DNA from: Bradyrhizobium diazoefficiens USDA 110
GTDB taxonomy: Bacteria; Pseudomonadota; Alphaproteobacteria; Rhizobiales; Xanthobacteraceae
Reading direction: 5' to 3'
DNA length: 64,000 nt
NCBI RefSeq assembly: GCF_000011365.1
Contig: NC_004463.1
Location: 4,698,001-4,762,000 of the forward strand
Under the pieces are notes generated by a model. It made no database searches. It saw only the letters and a program-made list of their open reading frames with translations, and had not been told where the DNA came from. This document shows positions 7,959 through 16,402 of this stretch, one piece after another. Position numbers and translations under genes: made by a program. The first letter of the stretch is position 1. Each line of letters opens with the position of its first letter.

Positions 7959-9209
7959 TTACGTCTCCTCATCGTCCGCCAGAAAGCGGTGCCAGCCATT
8001 GGCCATCACCGCGAGACCGACCGCGGTGGCGAGCCATTTGAGATAGATTTGCGTGGTGGTCTCGTCGACGTGGCCGAACTGCCGCTGTAACATCTTCAGC
8101 CACTCGGTCCCGCGGTTGTGGACCCAGTTCACCCCCATGCCAGCAACAGTCGATTTGTGTGCGCGCGCCTCCGCTTCGAGCGCGTAGAGGACAAAGAAGC
8201 AGGCGAAGGCGTGGCGGCCCTTGTGAGGAGACCAGACTTTCGGCCGCGGTAAAACGTTGGCGAAGCACCTCTGGATCGTGTGCCTTCTGATTGGTGTGCC
8301 GGCGTGTTCGCCGGCGTCGGAGACGAAGAGCTTGTCGGTGCGTTTTCCCGTCCGTTTGTAAAATGCAAAGACGTACTTGTTACGGGGACCATCGATCCAG
8401 GTGCGGACCGCTCTCGCAAAATCCAAAGGAACGCGGATAGTCCTCGGGCGCCCCCCTTTGGTGCCGTGCTCGAGAAGCATCGGCACGAACACGTCGCCAC
8501 GATATGCCGCCTCTTCGATGTCTTCGGCCGACGGCCAAGAGGATACTCGCAAGGCTTCCGCCTCGCCGAGCCGTGCACCGGTCTCAAGAATGAAGCGGCA
8601 GGTGATGTTTTTTGCGTAGCCACGACGATTTCGCACCGCAGCGAGCCACTTGCGAACCTCATCCGGCGCCGGGAGCTTGAACGCCTCGACCTGGCTTTCA
8701 GGTCGGGCTTCCTTCAGCCGTCCAGACCTGACGGTTGTCGTGCGCATGTTGCCGCCGATCAGCTTACGCTGAACCGCATATTTCACGGTGAACTCAGCCC
8801 GCAACCCTCGCTGCGCGGACCACGTTAGGAAGTGCGTAGCATCGTCAGCTCGAGCGTTTGACGTGTTGCACGCCAAAGAGTCGCCCGCAGCTGACCACTC
8901 TCCGGAGTCCTGGGCGTCTTGATATACGAGAACATCGTTGTAGGTAGCGGTCTGCCAAGCGATGTTCCGCGACTCACACCACCGGATCCAGTTGCCTAGA
9001 TTGTCGGCCATGGTTTTGAGCGTTCGAGGGCGAGGGCGATCACCAAAGCCCCCAGAGGGCCGCCAGTCCAATTCCGCGCGCTCGCGAAGATAGCGGTTAT
9101 ATTCCCGGCAATAACGCTGACGGCTGTCGAAGATTACCGGCACGTGGGCAACGGACGCGAAGCCGAGTTTCGCGATCCTGTCAGCGTTCGGTTGGAAAAC
9201 CTTGACCAT
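7959..9209 (-). CDS. Tyrosine recombinase A
   Basis: This site-specific integrase is the first gene of the recombinase operon. I chose the ATG at 9207-9209 (416 residues, starting MVKVFQPNADRIAKLGF), because the region further upstream to a TTG at 9386 is Arg/Gly-rich and unlike a recombinase arm. Neither start has a convincing Shine-Dalgarno. Numbered from 9209, the catalytic residues are Arg213 (TGARLGEAEAL), Lys251 (TKGGRPR), His329 and Arg332 (HKGRH), His380 (FGHVDET) and Tyr389 (TQIYL), so the set is intact. It corresponds in size and order to Tn554 TnpA (about 360 residues). The next gene begins five bases after its stop. Confidence 0.85.
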   Translation of the reverse strand: MVKVFQPNADRIAKLGFASVAHVPVIFDSRQRYCREYNRYLRERAELDWRPSGGFGDRPRPRTLKTMADNLGNWIRWCESRNIAWQTATYNDVLVYQDAQDSGEWSAAGDSLACNTSNARADDATHFLTWSAQRGLRAEFTVKYAVQRKLIGGNMRTTTVRSGRLKEARPESQVEAFKLPAPDEVRKWLAAVRNRRGYAKNITCRFILETGARLGEAEALRVSSWPSAEDIEEAAYRGDVFVPMLLEHGTKGGRPRTIRVPLDFARAVRTWIDGPRNKYVFAFYKRTGKRTDKLFVSDAGEHAGTPIRRHTIQRCFANVLPRPKVWSPHKGRHAFACFFVLYALEAEARAHKSTVAGMGVNWVHNRGTEWLKMLQRQFGHVDETTTQIYLKWLATAVGLAVMANGWHRFLADDEET

Positions 9210-9456
9210 GCCGCATTGGCGGCCGGCACCGCGCGCCCTGGGAGGGCGCGTGTTGGACCTGGTGCGCTTCGGAATCGGACGGTGTGCGCCTCGGGCTGAG
9301 GCTCCATCACAATTGATCTGAAACGCTCCGGTCTTTGCCGGATCCGCGCCCCCTGTACTTGAACCTGGTCGCAACATCACGCCCAAACCTCAACCAGAAG
9401 TTAGCGTTCCTCGCCGGCATGCCGGCGTGGTAATCGAATCCTTGAAGTCCGCGCGG

Positions 9457-10455
9457 CTACATCCTCGGTGCCGTGGGGAAGCCGTCTTCCAAAAGATCGT
9501 GGAGCGGACCAATGCTCTGAACGTGGTCGTCGACAAATGGCTCGGTCCACCTCTCGTGGACGAGCTTCACTACCGCGGCATTGAGTTCGGCGGACACCTC
9601 ACGCCGGATCAGCGACATCTCTTCGACATCAAGGGCCATGAAGCGAAGCATGCAGAAGGCCCGCGGCTCGAGGACCGCGACCGCGGCGGCCCGCCCGTTG
9701 CGATCGACCAGCATCGAATGCATCACCGGCAGGTCGAGACCCCACTGCACCGCCTCCGCCCCGTACGCCGAATTCTCCGCATATTGGTCGATCAAGCCGC
9801 CAAGGGTCGACGCCGTGTAGAGCCGGAGGCTTAGGCCTTCTTCGGTCCGGAGTTCGACCGCCGCTTTGTCGGCGCTGAGCTGGGCGCGCTGCACCTCAAT
9901 CTTGGCTCGTCTCAGCACTCCTACGAGCTCGTTGATCACGTCCGTCGGGTGTACGCCGGCGACCAGAAGGTCCATGCCGCCGTCGGGCAGCATCTCGCGC
10001 GGCAGGAGCGCGGCCATCTCGCATTCGTAAGCGTAGACGGCGGCCTCACCGATGATGGTGACGTGGTCGATCAGTCCGGACATGCCTATGGCGCGCGCCG
10101 CAGCGCCGACTTCCTCCGGGGCGCGGGTGAGCCGCAGCGCCCGCGCCATTCTGGTCTGCTCGGCGATTGTCGGCCGCAGGGCCGCGATCTGGCGATCCAG
10201 CTCGGCCCGTTCTTTGATGAAACGCTCGTAGATCCCCTCGGTCTCGGGCGACCGGCGGCCGATCGAGGCTGCCTTCTGCTCGCCAGTGAGAGGATCCCGC
10301 CGGTACCGGGTCAGGTATTCAAACTTTTTGACCTTCAGCCACTGCATGCCGCCGCCGAACTCCTCCCGCGAGCGGGCGAGCGCGGCAAACTCGAGCGTGG
10401 TGGAGCGCATGGTCTCCGCCAGCCGCCGCTGTTCCCTGGTCATCGGGGTATACAT
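9457..10455 (-). CDS. GSU2403-type nucleotidyltransferase-fold protein
   Basis: The 332-residue protein matches my memory of the GSU2403 nucleotidyltransferase family (NTP_transf_8). A helical N-terminal part contains a YLTRYRRDP strand pair and SIGRRSPETEGIYERF. A nucleotidyltransferase-like core follows, with VTIIGEAAVYAYE and DGGMDLLVAG, where Asp residues could bind metal. Substrate and partner are unknown; related folds occur in AbiEii-type toxins and RNA- or antibiotic-modifying enzymes. It sits upstream of the recombinase operon on the same strand, 247 bases before my preferred start of recombinase A. It has its own promoter region with a perfect inverted repeat. No antitoxin-like gene is adjacent. 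Confidence 0.7.
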   Translation of the reverse strand: MYTPMTREQRRLAETMRSTTLEFAALARSREEFGGGMQWLKVKKFEYLTRYRRDPLTGEQKAASIGRRSPETEGIYERFIKERAELDRQIAALRPTIAEQTRMARALRLTRAPEEVGAAARAIGMSGLIDHVTIIGEAAVYAYECEMAALLPREMLPDGGMDLLVAGVHPTDVINELVGVLRRAKIEVQRAQLSADKAAVELRTEEGLSLRLYTASTLGGLIDQYAENSAYGAEAVQWGLDLPVMHSMLVDRNGRAAAVAVLEPRAFCMLRFMALDVEEMSLIRREVSAELNAAVVKLVHERWTEPFVDDHVQSIGPLHDLLEDGFPTAPRM

Positions 10456-10489
10456 TGAGCGATTGTAGCCTGTGGACGGACGGCTTGAT

Positions 10490-10508
10490 TGTGATATAAA
10501 CTATCACA
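10490..10508. promoter_or_regulatory. Palindromic operator upstream of the nucleotidyltransferase
   Basis: The 19-base site TGTGATATAAACTATCACA has perfect 7-base arms (TGTGATA / TATCACA) around a 5-base AT-rich centre. It lies 35-53 bases upstream of the nucleotidyltransferase start and overlaps an AT-rich stretch where a promoter -10 could lie. It looks like the binding site of a dimeric repressor. The regulator is not identified. Confidence 0.6.
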
Positions 10509-10585
10509 GTAATCACGAAGAGTCTAGAGTCGGCCCCGATATGGCCGATCCGGAAGGCGCGATGGCGTGCTGTGAGGCGACCGAG

Positions 10586-10762
10586 CGCGGCCTATCTTTG
10601 AGACTTGGAGGCCGGTTTCAGGGAGCGCTGCCGGCCGATCTCGGCGATCGTCTGGCCGGACTTGATCGCGACGAGCTCAAGCAAGTCCTTCGCCGAAGCG
10701 CTACCGCGGCATCCGTCGATGAGGCCATCACGATTCCAGTTGGCACCGAAATTGGCCGCTAA
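10586..10762 (+). pseudogene. Possible remnant of a DUF4351-like C-terminus
   Basis: On the plus strand, 10586-10762 encodes a segment containing SLRLGGRFQGALPADLGDRL, then LDRDELKQVLRRSATAASVDEAI. This resembles the C-terminal pattern (RFGxLP...L..LD..QLE..L.RALxAxSLDEV) of DUF4351 / Rpn-type putative nuclease-transposase proteins. No upstream part of such a gene is visible, so it would be a decayed fragment. The match is from memory and short. Confidence 0.3.
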
Positions 10763-10802
10763 GGGGGTGGGTCAGCCGCAGCGAGGTTAGGTTCTTCCAA
10801 AC

Positions 10803-10833
10803 AAAAACCCCGCCGGCGACGGCGGGGTTTTTT
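10803..10833 (-). terminator. Bidirectional rho-independent terminator after nrdJ
   Basis: An 11-base stem (AAAACCCCGCC / GGCGGGGTTTT) with a 6-base loop is flanked by T runs on both strands. It lies about 85 bases past the nrdJ stop and would end nrdJ transcription. It could also stop plus-strand transcripts from the accessory region. Confidence 0.85.
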
Positions 10834-10840
10834 CTTCTTT

Positions 10841-10918
10841 AAGTCGGAATACGAAATCGAGGGACCTCACTATCGATACGAAATGCCGAAGGAGGCCCAC
10901 TCCAAATAAGTCGGAATA
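10841..10918. repeat. Direct repeat between nrdJ and its terminator
   Basis: The 11-base sequence AAGTCGGAATA occurs at 10841-10851 and again at 10908-10918, directly next to the nrdJ stop codon. A second short repeat, ATACGAAAT, occurs at 10849-10857 and 10876-10884. These repeats lie at the junction between core and accessory DNA and could be a local duplication or a remnant of an attachment site. Confidence 0.5.
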
Positions 10919-13900
10919 TCAACTACAGCCGGTGGTCGAACCGCAAGTATCGCACTTCATGCAGGTGCCATTCCGCACCAGCGTGAAGTTGCCGCACTCC
11001 GAGCACATCTCGCCTTCGTAGCCCTTGGCCTTGGCTTCCGCGCGGCGCTCGGCCTTGGAGGGCACCAGGGTCTGCGCGGTGCCGGACTTGCTCCACTGGA
11101 GGGCTTCGAGCTTCTCCGTCGGAGAGAGGTCGTGGCTCACTTCCTGCTTCAGCGCGACCGCGCCTTCCAGGACGTCGCCGACCCGGGCGCTCGCGCCGTG
11201 GGAGGCCAGCGCCGTGACCTTGCTGCCGCCTGATGGCGCGCTGTCGTTGCCTTGCGCGACCGCGGTGGAGCCGCCGCGCATCACGACGAGGTTGTCGGTG
11301 CGGGAGCGGGTGAGGCCGCGCGACACGAGCTTGGAGGCGTGGTGGCCCTCGTCCGGCTCCTTGCCTTCCTCGACGCCCTTGCCGAGCGCGTCGAAGTTCG
11401 ACTCGGTCGGATCGACATGGGCGAGGTCGAAGCGCGACATGTAGCTCACCGCGAGCTCGCGGAAGACGTAGTCGAGGATCGAGGTCGCGTACTTGATGCT
11501 GTCGTTGCCCTGCACGGGGCCCGCCGGCTCGAAGCGGGTGAAGGTGAAGGCGTCGACATATTCGTCGAGCGGCACGCCGTACTGGAGGCCCAGCGACACG
11601 GCGATGGCGAAGTTGTTGATGAAGGAGCGGAGCGCCGCGCCTTCCTTGTGCATGTCGATGAAGATCTCGCCGAGACGGCCGTCGTCATACTCGCCGGTGC
11701 GGAGATAGACCTTGTGCCCGCCGACGACCGCCTTCTGGGTGTAGCCCTTGCGGCGATCCGGCATCTTCTCGCGCTCGCGCATCACGATGATGCGCTCGAC
11801 CAGCTTCTCGACGATCTTCTCCGAGACCTGGGCGGTGCGCGCCGCCATCGGCTTCTCGTAGAGCGATTCCACCGCATCGTCCTCGTCCTCATCGTCGGCG
11901 ATGAGCTGCGAGTTGAGCGGCTGGGACAGCTTGGAGCCGTCGCGATAGAGCGCGTTGGCCTTCAGCGCGAGCTTCCACGACAGCATGTAGGCGGACTTGC
12001 AGTCCTCCACCGTGGCGTCGTTCGGCATGTTGATGGTCTTGGAGATCGCACCCGAGATGAAGGGCTGCGCCGCCGCCATCATGCGGATGTGGCTCTCGAC
12101 CGACAGATAGCGCTTGCCGATCTTGCCGCAGGGATTGGCGCAGTCGAACACCGGATAGTGCTCGGCCTTGAGGTGCGGGGCACCTTCCACCGTCATCGCG
12201 CCGCAGATGTGGACGTTGGCCGCCTCGATCTCGCGCTTGGTGAAGCCGACGGCCTGGAGCAGGTCGAAGCCGGGGGCTGCGATCGCCTCGGCGCCGATGC
12301 CGAGCTGGTCGCGGATGAAGTCCTCGCCAAAGGTCCACTTGTTGAAGGCGAACTTGATGTCGAAGGCGGTCGGCAGGGCCTTCTCGACCTTGGCGATGGC
12401 CTCGTCAGTGAAGCCCTTGGCCTTCAGCGTCGAGGCGTTGATGCCGGGCGCGTTGGACAGCGAGCCGTGGCCGACGGCGTAGGCCTCGATCTCCGCGATC
12501 TCGCTCTCGCGATAGCCGAGCGCGCGCAGCGCTGCGGGGACCGCGCGGTTGATGATCTTGAAGTAGCCGCCGCCGGCGAGCTTCTTGAATTTCACCAGCG
12601 CGAAGTCGGGCTCGATGCCGGTGGTGTCGCAATCCATGACGAGGCCGATCGTGCCGGTCGGCGCGATGACCGTGGTCTGGGCGTTGCGATAGCCGTGCTT
12701 CTCGCCGAGCTCGAGCGCCGCATCCCAGGCCGCCTGCGCGTGGCTGACGAGGTCTGCCTGCGGGCAGGAGACGAGGTCGAGCGGCACCGGGTTGACGCTG
12801 AGCGCCTCGTAGCCGTTGGACTGGCCGTGGGCGGCGCGGCGGTGGTTGCGGATCACGCGCAGCATGTGCGCGGCGTTCTTCTTGTAGCCGGGGAAGGTGC
12901 CGAGCTCGGCGGCGATCTCCGCCGAGGTCTTGTAGGTGATGCCGGTCATCACAGCGGTCAGCGCGCCGCAGAGCGCACGGCCTTCCTTGCTGTCATAGGG
13001 CAGGCCCATGGTCATGAGCAGGCCGCCGATGTTGGCGTAGCCGAGGCCGAGCGTGCGGAACTCGTAGGAGAGCTCGGCGATCGCCTTGGACGGGAACTGC
13101 GCCATCATCACCGAGATTTCGAGCACGACGGTCCAGAGCCGGCAGAGATGCTCGTAGCCCTCGACGTCGAAATGCTTGGTGGCGACGTTGTAGAAGGTCA
13201 GCAGGTTGGCGGAGGCGAGGTTGCACGCCGTGTCGTCCAGGAACATGTATTCCGAGCACGGATTGGAGGCGCGGATGTCGCCGGACGCCTTGCAGGTGTG
13301 CCAGTCGTTCATGGTGGTGTTGAAGTGCAGGCCCGGGTCGGCCGACGCCCAGGCGGCGTAGCCGATCTTCTCCCAGAGGTCGCGCGCCTTCAGCGTCTTC
13401 GTCACCTTCTTGGAGGTGCGGGCGTTGAGATTCCAGTCGCCGTCCGTTTCCACGGCCCGCAGGAAATCGTCCTTCAGCGAGACCGAGTTGTTGGAGTTCT
13501 GGCCGGAGACGGTGAGATAGGCTTCCGAATCCCAGTCGGTGTCGTAGACGTCGAACTGGATGTCCTTGTAGCCCTGCTTGGCGAACTGGATGACGCGCTT
13601 GATGTAGTTGTCGGGCACGAGGCTGCGGCGCGCGAGCTTGATCTCGCGGCGGAGGGCAGGGTTCTTCTCGGGGTCGAAGCAGTCGTCGCCCGAACCTTCG
13701 CAGTTCACGCAGGCCTTCAGCACCGCCTTGAGGTGCTTCTGGTTGATCTTGGAGCCGGTGACGAGAGCTGCGACCTTCTGCTCCTCCTTCACCTTCCAGT
13801 CGATATAGGTCTCGATGTCGGGGTGATCGACGTCGACGACGACCATCTTGGCCGCGCGGCGCGTGGTGCCGCCCGACTTGATCGCGCCGGCGGCGCGGTC

Positions 13901-14683
13901 GCCGATCTTGAGGAAGCTCATCAGGCCGGACGAGCGGCCGCCGCCGGAGAGCTTCTCGCCTTCGCCGCGCAGGCGCGAGAAGTTGGAGCCGGTGCCGGAG
14001 CCGTATTTGAACAGGCGCGCCTCGCGGACCCAGAGGTCCATGATGCCGCCCTCGTTGACGAGGTCGTCACCGACGCCCTGGATGAAGCAGGCGTGCGGCT
14101 GCGGATGCTCGTAGGCCGATTTGGACTTGGTCAGCTTGCCGGTGAAGGGGTCGACGTAATAGTGGCCCTGGCCGGGGCCGTCGATGCCATAGGCCCAGTG
14201 CAGGCCGGTGTTGAACCATTGCGGCGAGTTCGGCGCGACCATCTGCATGGCGAGCATGTAGCGGAGCTCGTCATAGAAGGCCTGGGCGTCCTCGTCGTTG
14301 GTGAAATAGCCGCCCTTCCAGCCCCAATAGGTCCAGCAGCCGGCGAGGCGGTCGAACACCTGCTTGGCGCTGAGCTCGCTGACATAGCGCTCCTTCTCGG
14401 GCAGCTGGCTAAGAGCTTCAGTGTCGGGCACGGAGCGCCACAGGAAGGAGGGGACGGATTCCTCCTCGACCTTCTTCAGGCGCGCGGCAACGCCGGCCTT
14501 GCGGAAGTATTTCTGGGCGAGGACGTCGGAGGCGACCTGCGACCACTCGGTCGGCACCTCGACATTATCAAGCTTGAACACGACCGAGCCGTCGGGATTG
14601 CGAATCTCCGACGTGGTCAGCCGGAAATCGATCCCGGCGTAAGGTGACTGTCCCGTGGTGGTGTGTCGCCGCTCAATCCGCAT
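10919..14683 (-). CDS. nrdJ: Adenosylcobalamin-dependent ribonucleoside reductase (class II)
   Basis: The 1254-residue enzyme reduces ribonucleotides to deoxyribonucleotides for DNA synthesis, using a thiyl radical generated from coenzyme B12. Family signs are [10 protein letters not shown] in the N-terminal part, [18 protein letters not shown] near the active site, and a C-terminal cysteine-rich tail ([21 protein letters not shown]) that shuttles reducing equivalents. The length matches the long NrdJ of Rhizobiales. An insert with [11 protein letters not shown] lies before the mid-protein. The gene stands alone and ends in a strong terminator. I looked for a cobalamin riboswitch in the upstream 764 bases and did not find its conserved box. 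Confidence 0.96.
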   Translation of the reverse strand: MRIERRHTTTGQSPYAGIDFRLTTSEIRNPDGSVVFKLDNVEVPTEWSQVASDVLAQKYFRKAGVAARLKKVEEESVPSFLWRSVPDTEALSQLPEKERYVSELSAKQVFDRLAGCWTYWGWKGGYFTNDEDAQAFYDELRYMLAMQMVAPNSPQWFNTGLHWAYGIDGPGQGHYYVDPFTGKLTKSKSAYEHPQPHACFIQGVGDDLVNEGGIMDLWVREARLFKYGSGTGSNFSRLRGEGEKLSGGGRSSGLMSFLKIGDRAAGAIKSGGTTRRAAKMVVVDVDHPDIETYIDWKVKEEQKVAALVTGSKINQKHLKAVLKACVNCEGSGDDCFDPEKNPALRREIKLARRSLVPDNYIKRVIQFAKQGYKDIQFDVYDTDWDSEAYLTVSGQNSNNSVSLKDDFLRAVETDGDWNLNARTSKKVTKTLKARDLWEKIGYAAWASADPGLHFNTTMNDWHTCKASGDIRASNPCSEYMFLDDTACNLASANLLTFYNVATKHFDVEGYEHLCRLWTVVLEISVMMAQFPSKAIAELSYEFRTLGLGYANIGGLLMTMGLPYDSKEGRALCGALTAVMTGITYKTSAEIAAELGTFPGYKKNAAHMLRVIRNHRRAAHGQSNGYEALSVNPVPLDLVSCPQADLVSHAQAAWDAALELGEKHGYRNAQTTVIAPTGTIGLVMDCDTTGIEPDFALVKFKKLAGGGYFKIINRAVPAALRALGYRESEIAEIEAYAVGHGSLSNAPGINASTLKAKGFTDEAIAKVEKALPTAFDIKFAFNKWTFGEDFIRDQLGIGAEAIAAPGFDLLQAVGFTKREIEAANVHICGAMTVEGAPHLKAEHYPVFDCANPCGKIGKRYLSVESHIRMMAAAQPFISGAISKTINMPNDATVEDCKSAYMLSWKLALKANALYRDGSKLSQPLNSQLIADDEDEDDAVESLYEKPMAARTAQVSEKIVEKLVERIIVMREREKMPDRRKGYTQKAVVGGHKVYLRTGEYDDGRLGEIFIDMHKEGAALRSFINNFAIAVSLGLQYGVPLDEYVDAFTFTRFEPAGPVQGNDSIKYATSILDYVFRELAVSYMSRFDLAHVDPTESNFDALGKGVEEGKEPDEGHHASKLVSRGLTRSRTDNLVVMRGGSTAVAQGNDSAPSGGSKVTALASHGASARVGDVLEGAVALKQEVSHDLSPTEKLEALQWSKSGTAQTLVPSKAERRAEAKAKGYEGEMCSECGNFTLVRNGTCMKCDTCGSTTGCS

Positions 14684-15447
14684 GGTCTTGCCCCGTCCTT
14701 ATCTTTGACCGAACCGCCTCCGTTCAGGCAGCCGGGTCGACATTTCGTTTCGCGATTCCTCCCGGGCCGTCCGGCCTTAAGGCTTCGCAGTTCAGCCGGT
14801 GGATCCGGCCCAGTTTCTCCCGGCGCGGTTTCTCGATGCGTGCATCGATCACCCGCCGGCATGTCCACACTCATCCGCCCCAACGGGATGCGCGCGACAT
14901 GCGTTCAACGCCCCACAACGTCACAACTTCTATCGATGCCATCCGAGCCTGTTGCCGGCCCGTTCTGGCGCCCGAAAAGTCCGCTTACCGCGGGCAGACA
15001 AGCCCTCATCCCGCTGCCTTTGGCTGGCTTGGCGGAGTGACGATTTGCGAGACCCTTTGGGGGAGTGCCGGCGGGACGCAAACTCACTCGCGCCGAACGG
15101 ACCGAAAGCTAGGACTCTCCGTTGCGCCCGTCAAGAACTAGTGCGAGTTCCTGAATCAAATACTAAATATGGTGGATTGCGGGGGATAACAGGGGGCAAG
15201 CCCGCGCCTGTTGTGGAGGCAAGTATCAGTGAGTCCTCAGGGATTCCCAACTGAAAAAATTTGTGTCCCGTCGTGATCGGAACCCTTCACCCCGCTCTTC
15301 ACAGGGCAGGTATATTTTTGGCCGGCGGGGTTGCGCCAGCAGGACTCACGTAGCCTTACGGAAGGTGAGGGCAGGCATGCCCGCCGAGGTGGTGGTGGGG
15401 GGCGCGAATCCGCGCCAAGCTGACCTCGATTTTGCCGGGTACCCCAC
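14684..15447. other. Gene-free stretch between nrdJ and a DMT exporter
   Basis: This 764-base region separates two divergent genes. No open frame in it has recognisable protein character. It has one AT-rich patch at about 15157-15172 (AAATACTAAATATGG), a plausible place for nrdJ promoter or NrdR-type regulation, but I could not fit a clear consensus. A second T/A-rich patch lies at 15250-15262 and a third at 15308-15318. No riboswitch, tRNA or repeat was recognised. Confidence 0.4.
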
Positions 15448-16344
15448 ATGCTTGATTCGACTCGGCCGGTGCTGCGACCGCGCATCGCCCCGGCCGGCCT
15501 GATGTTCCTTGCCATCACCTCGATCGGTTGGGGTTTCAACTGGCCGGTGACGAAATTCCTGCTCGCCGAGCTGCCGCCGCTGACCTTGCGCGGGGTGACC
15601 GGCGTGCTCGGGGCTGGTCTGCTGGCCGCGCTCGCCCTGGTCCGTGGCGACAGCCTGAAGGTGGCGCGCGAGATCTGGCCGCGGCTGCTGACCGCCGCCG
15701 TCCTCAACGTCACCGGCTGGATGGTGCTGATGGGCCTGGCGCTGCTCTGGCTGCCCGCCAGCGAGGCCGCGCTGATCGCCTACACCATGCCGGTCTGGGC
15801 CTCGATCATCGCCTGGCCGGTGCTGGGCGAGCGGCCGACCGTTCTGCGCACGCTGGGGCTGGTGATGGCCTTCGTGGGCCTCGCCTCGATCATGGGCGGC
15901 AACGGCATTGCCGCCAGCACGGAGAAGCTGCCAGGCATCATCATGGCGCTGTTCGGCGCGCTCGGCTTTGCCCTGGGCACCGTGTTCTCGAAAAAGTACC
16001 CGATCCGCCTGCCGCCGATCACGGCCGCGGCCTGGCAGATCGGGATCGGCTGCCTGCCGATCTCGATAGTCGGTCTGCTGATCGAGACCTCGCATCTGGA
16101 GCTGGTGACGCCGGTCGGCTGGTGGCTCCTGGTCTATTCGACCGTGGTGCAGTTCTGCATCGCCTATGTGAGCTGGTTCGCCGCGCTGGCCCGCCTGCCG
16201 GCCTCGGTTGCCGCGATCGGGACCATGGCCGTACCGGTCATCGGCGTCGTGGCCTCGGCGATCGCACTGCACGAGCCGCTCGGGCCAGGGCAGATCGCGG
16301 CGCTGGTCTTCACGCTCGGTGCCGTGGTGCTGGCGACGCGCTAG
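15448..16344 (+). CDS. DMT-family (EamA) exporter
   Basis: The 298-residue inner-membrane protein has about ten hydrophobic segments in two EamA repeats, starting with ITSIGWGFNWPVTKFLL. The second repeat begins near residue 155 (GIIMALFGALGFALGTVFSK). DMT exporters remove metabolites or amino acids; the substrate cannot be told from sequence. The ATG is the first in a frame with a hydrophilic N-terminus, though the ribosome binding site is weak. It converges on the histidine kinase gene, with a palindromic repeat between the two stops. Confidence 0.85.
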   Translation: MLDSTRPVLRPRIAPAGLMFLAITSIGWGFNWPVTKFLLAELPPLTLRGVTGVLGAGLLAALALVRGDSLKVAREIWPRLLTAAVLNVTGWMVLMGLALLWLPASEAALIAYTMPVWASIIAWPVLGERPTVLRTLGLVMAFVGLASIMGGNGIAASTEKLPGIIMALFGALGFALGTVFSKKYPIRLPPITAAAWQIGIGCLPISIVGLLIETSHLELVTPVGWWLLVYSTVVQFCIAYVSWFAALARLPASVAAIGTMAVPVIGVVASAIALHEPLGPGQIAALVFTLGAVVLATR

Positions 16345-16357
16345 ATTCTTGTTTGAC

Positions 16358-16401
16358 GCGTTTTCTTTACGCGAACCGGTATCCACTTCGCTTGAAAACG
16401 C
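16358..16401. repeat. Palindromic intergenic repeat (Bradyrhizobium REP-like)
   Basis: Outer arms GCGTTTTC (16358-16365) and GAAAACGC (16394-16401), with inner arms GCGAA and TTCGC, form a long imperfect hairpin. It fills the gap between two convergent stop codons, where it may act as a two-way terminator. I remember a near-identical element (GCGTTTTC...GAACCGGTxTCCACTTCGC...GAAAACGC) as a frequent intergenic repeat in Bradyrhizobium genomes. Confidence 0.7.
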
Positions 16402-16402
16402 T

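Noticed and set aside
3987..9209. Prophage integrase region
   Set aside because: No phage structural, lysis or repressor genes are visible, and three tandem recombinases are not a phage arrangement.
11252..14647. Long plus-strand open frame across nrdJ (1131 codons)
   Set aside because: It is the complement of a highly conserved gene in GC-rich DNA. It has no recognisable domain and a composition dominated by Arg, Gly, Val and Asp.
14684..15447. Cobalamin riboswitch upstream of nrdJ
   Set aside because: A GC-rich patch near 15175 looked similar, but the conserved B12 box and the accompanying GCCACTG motif are absent on the minus strand.
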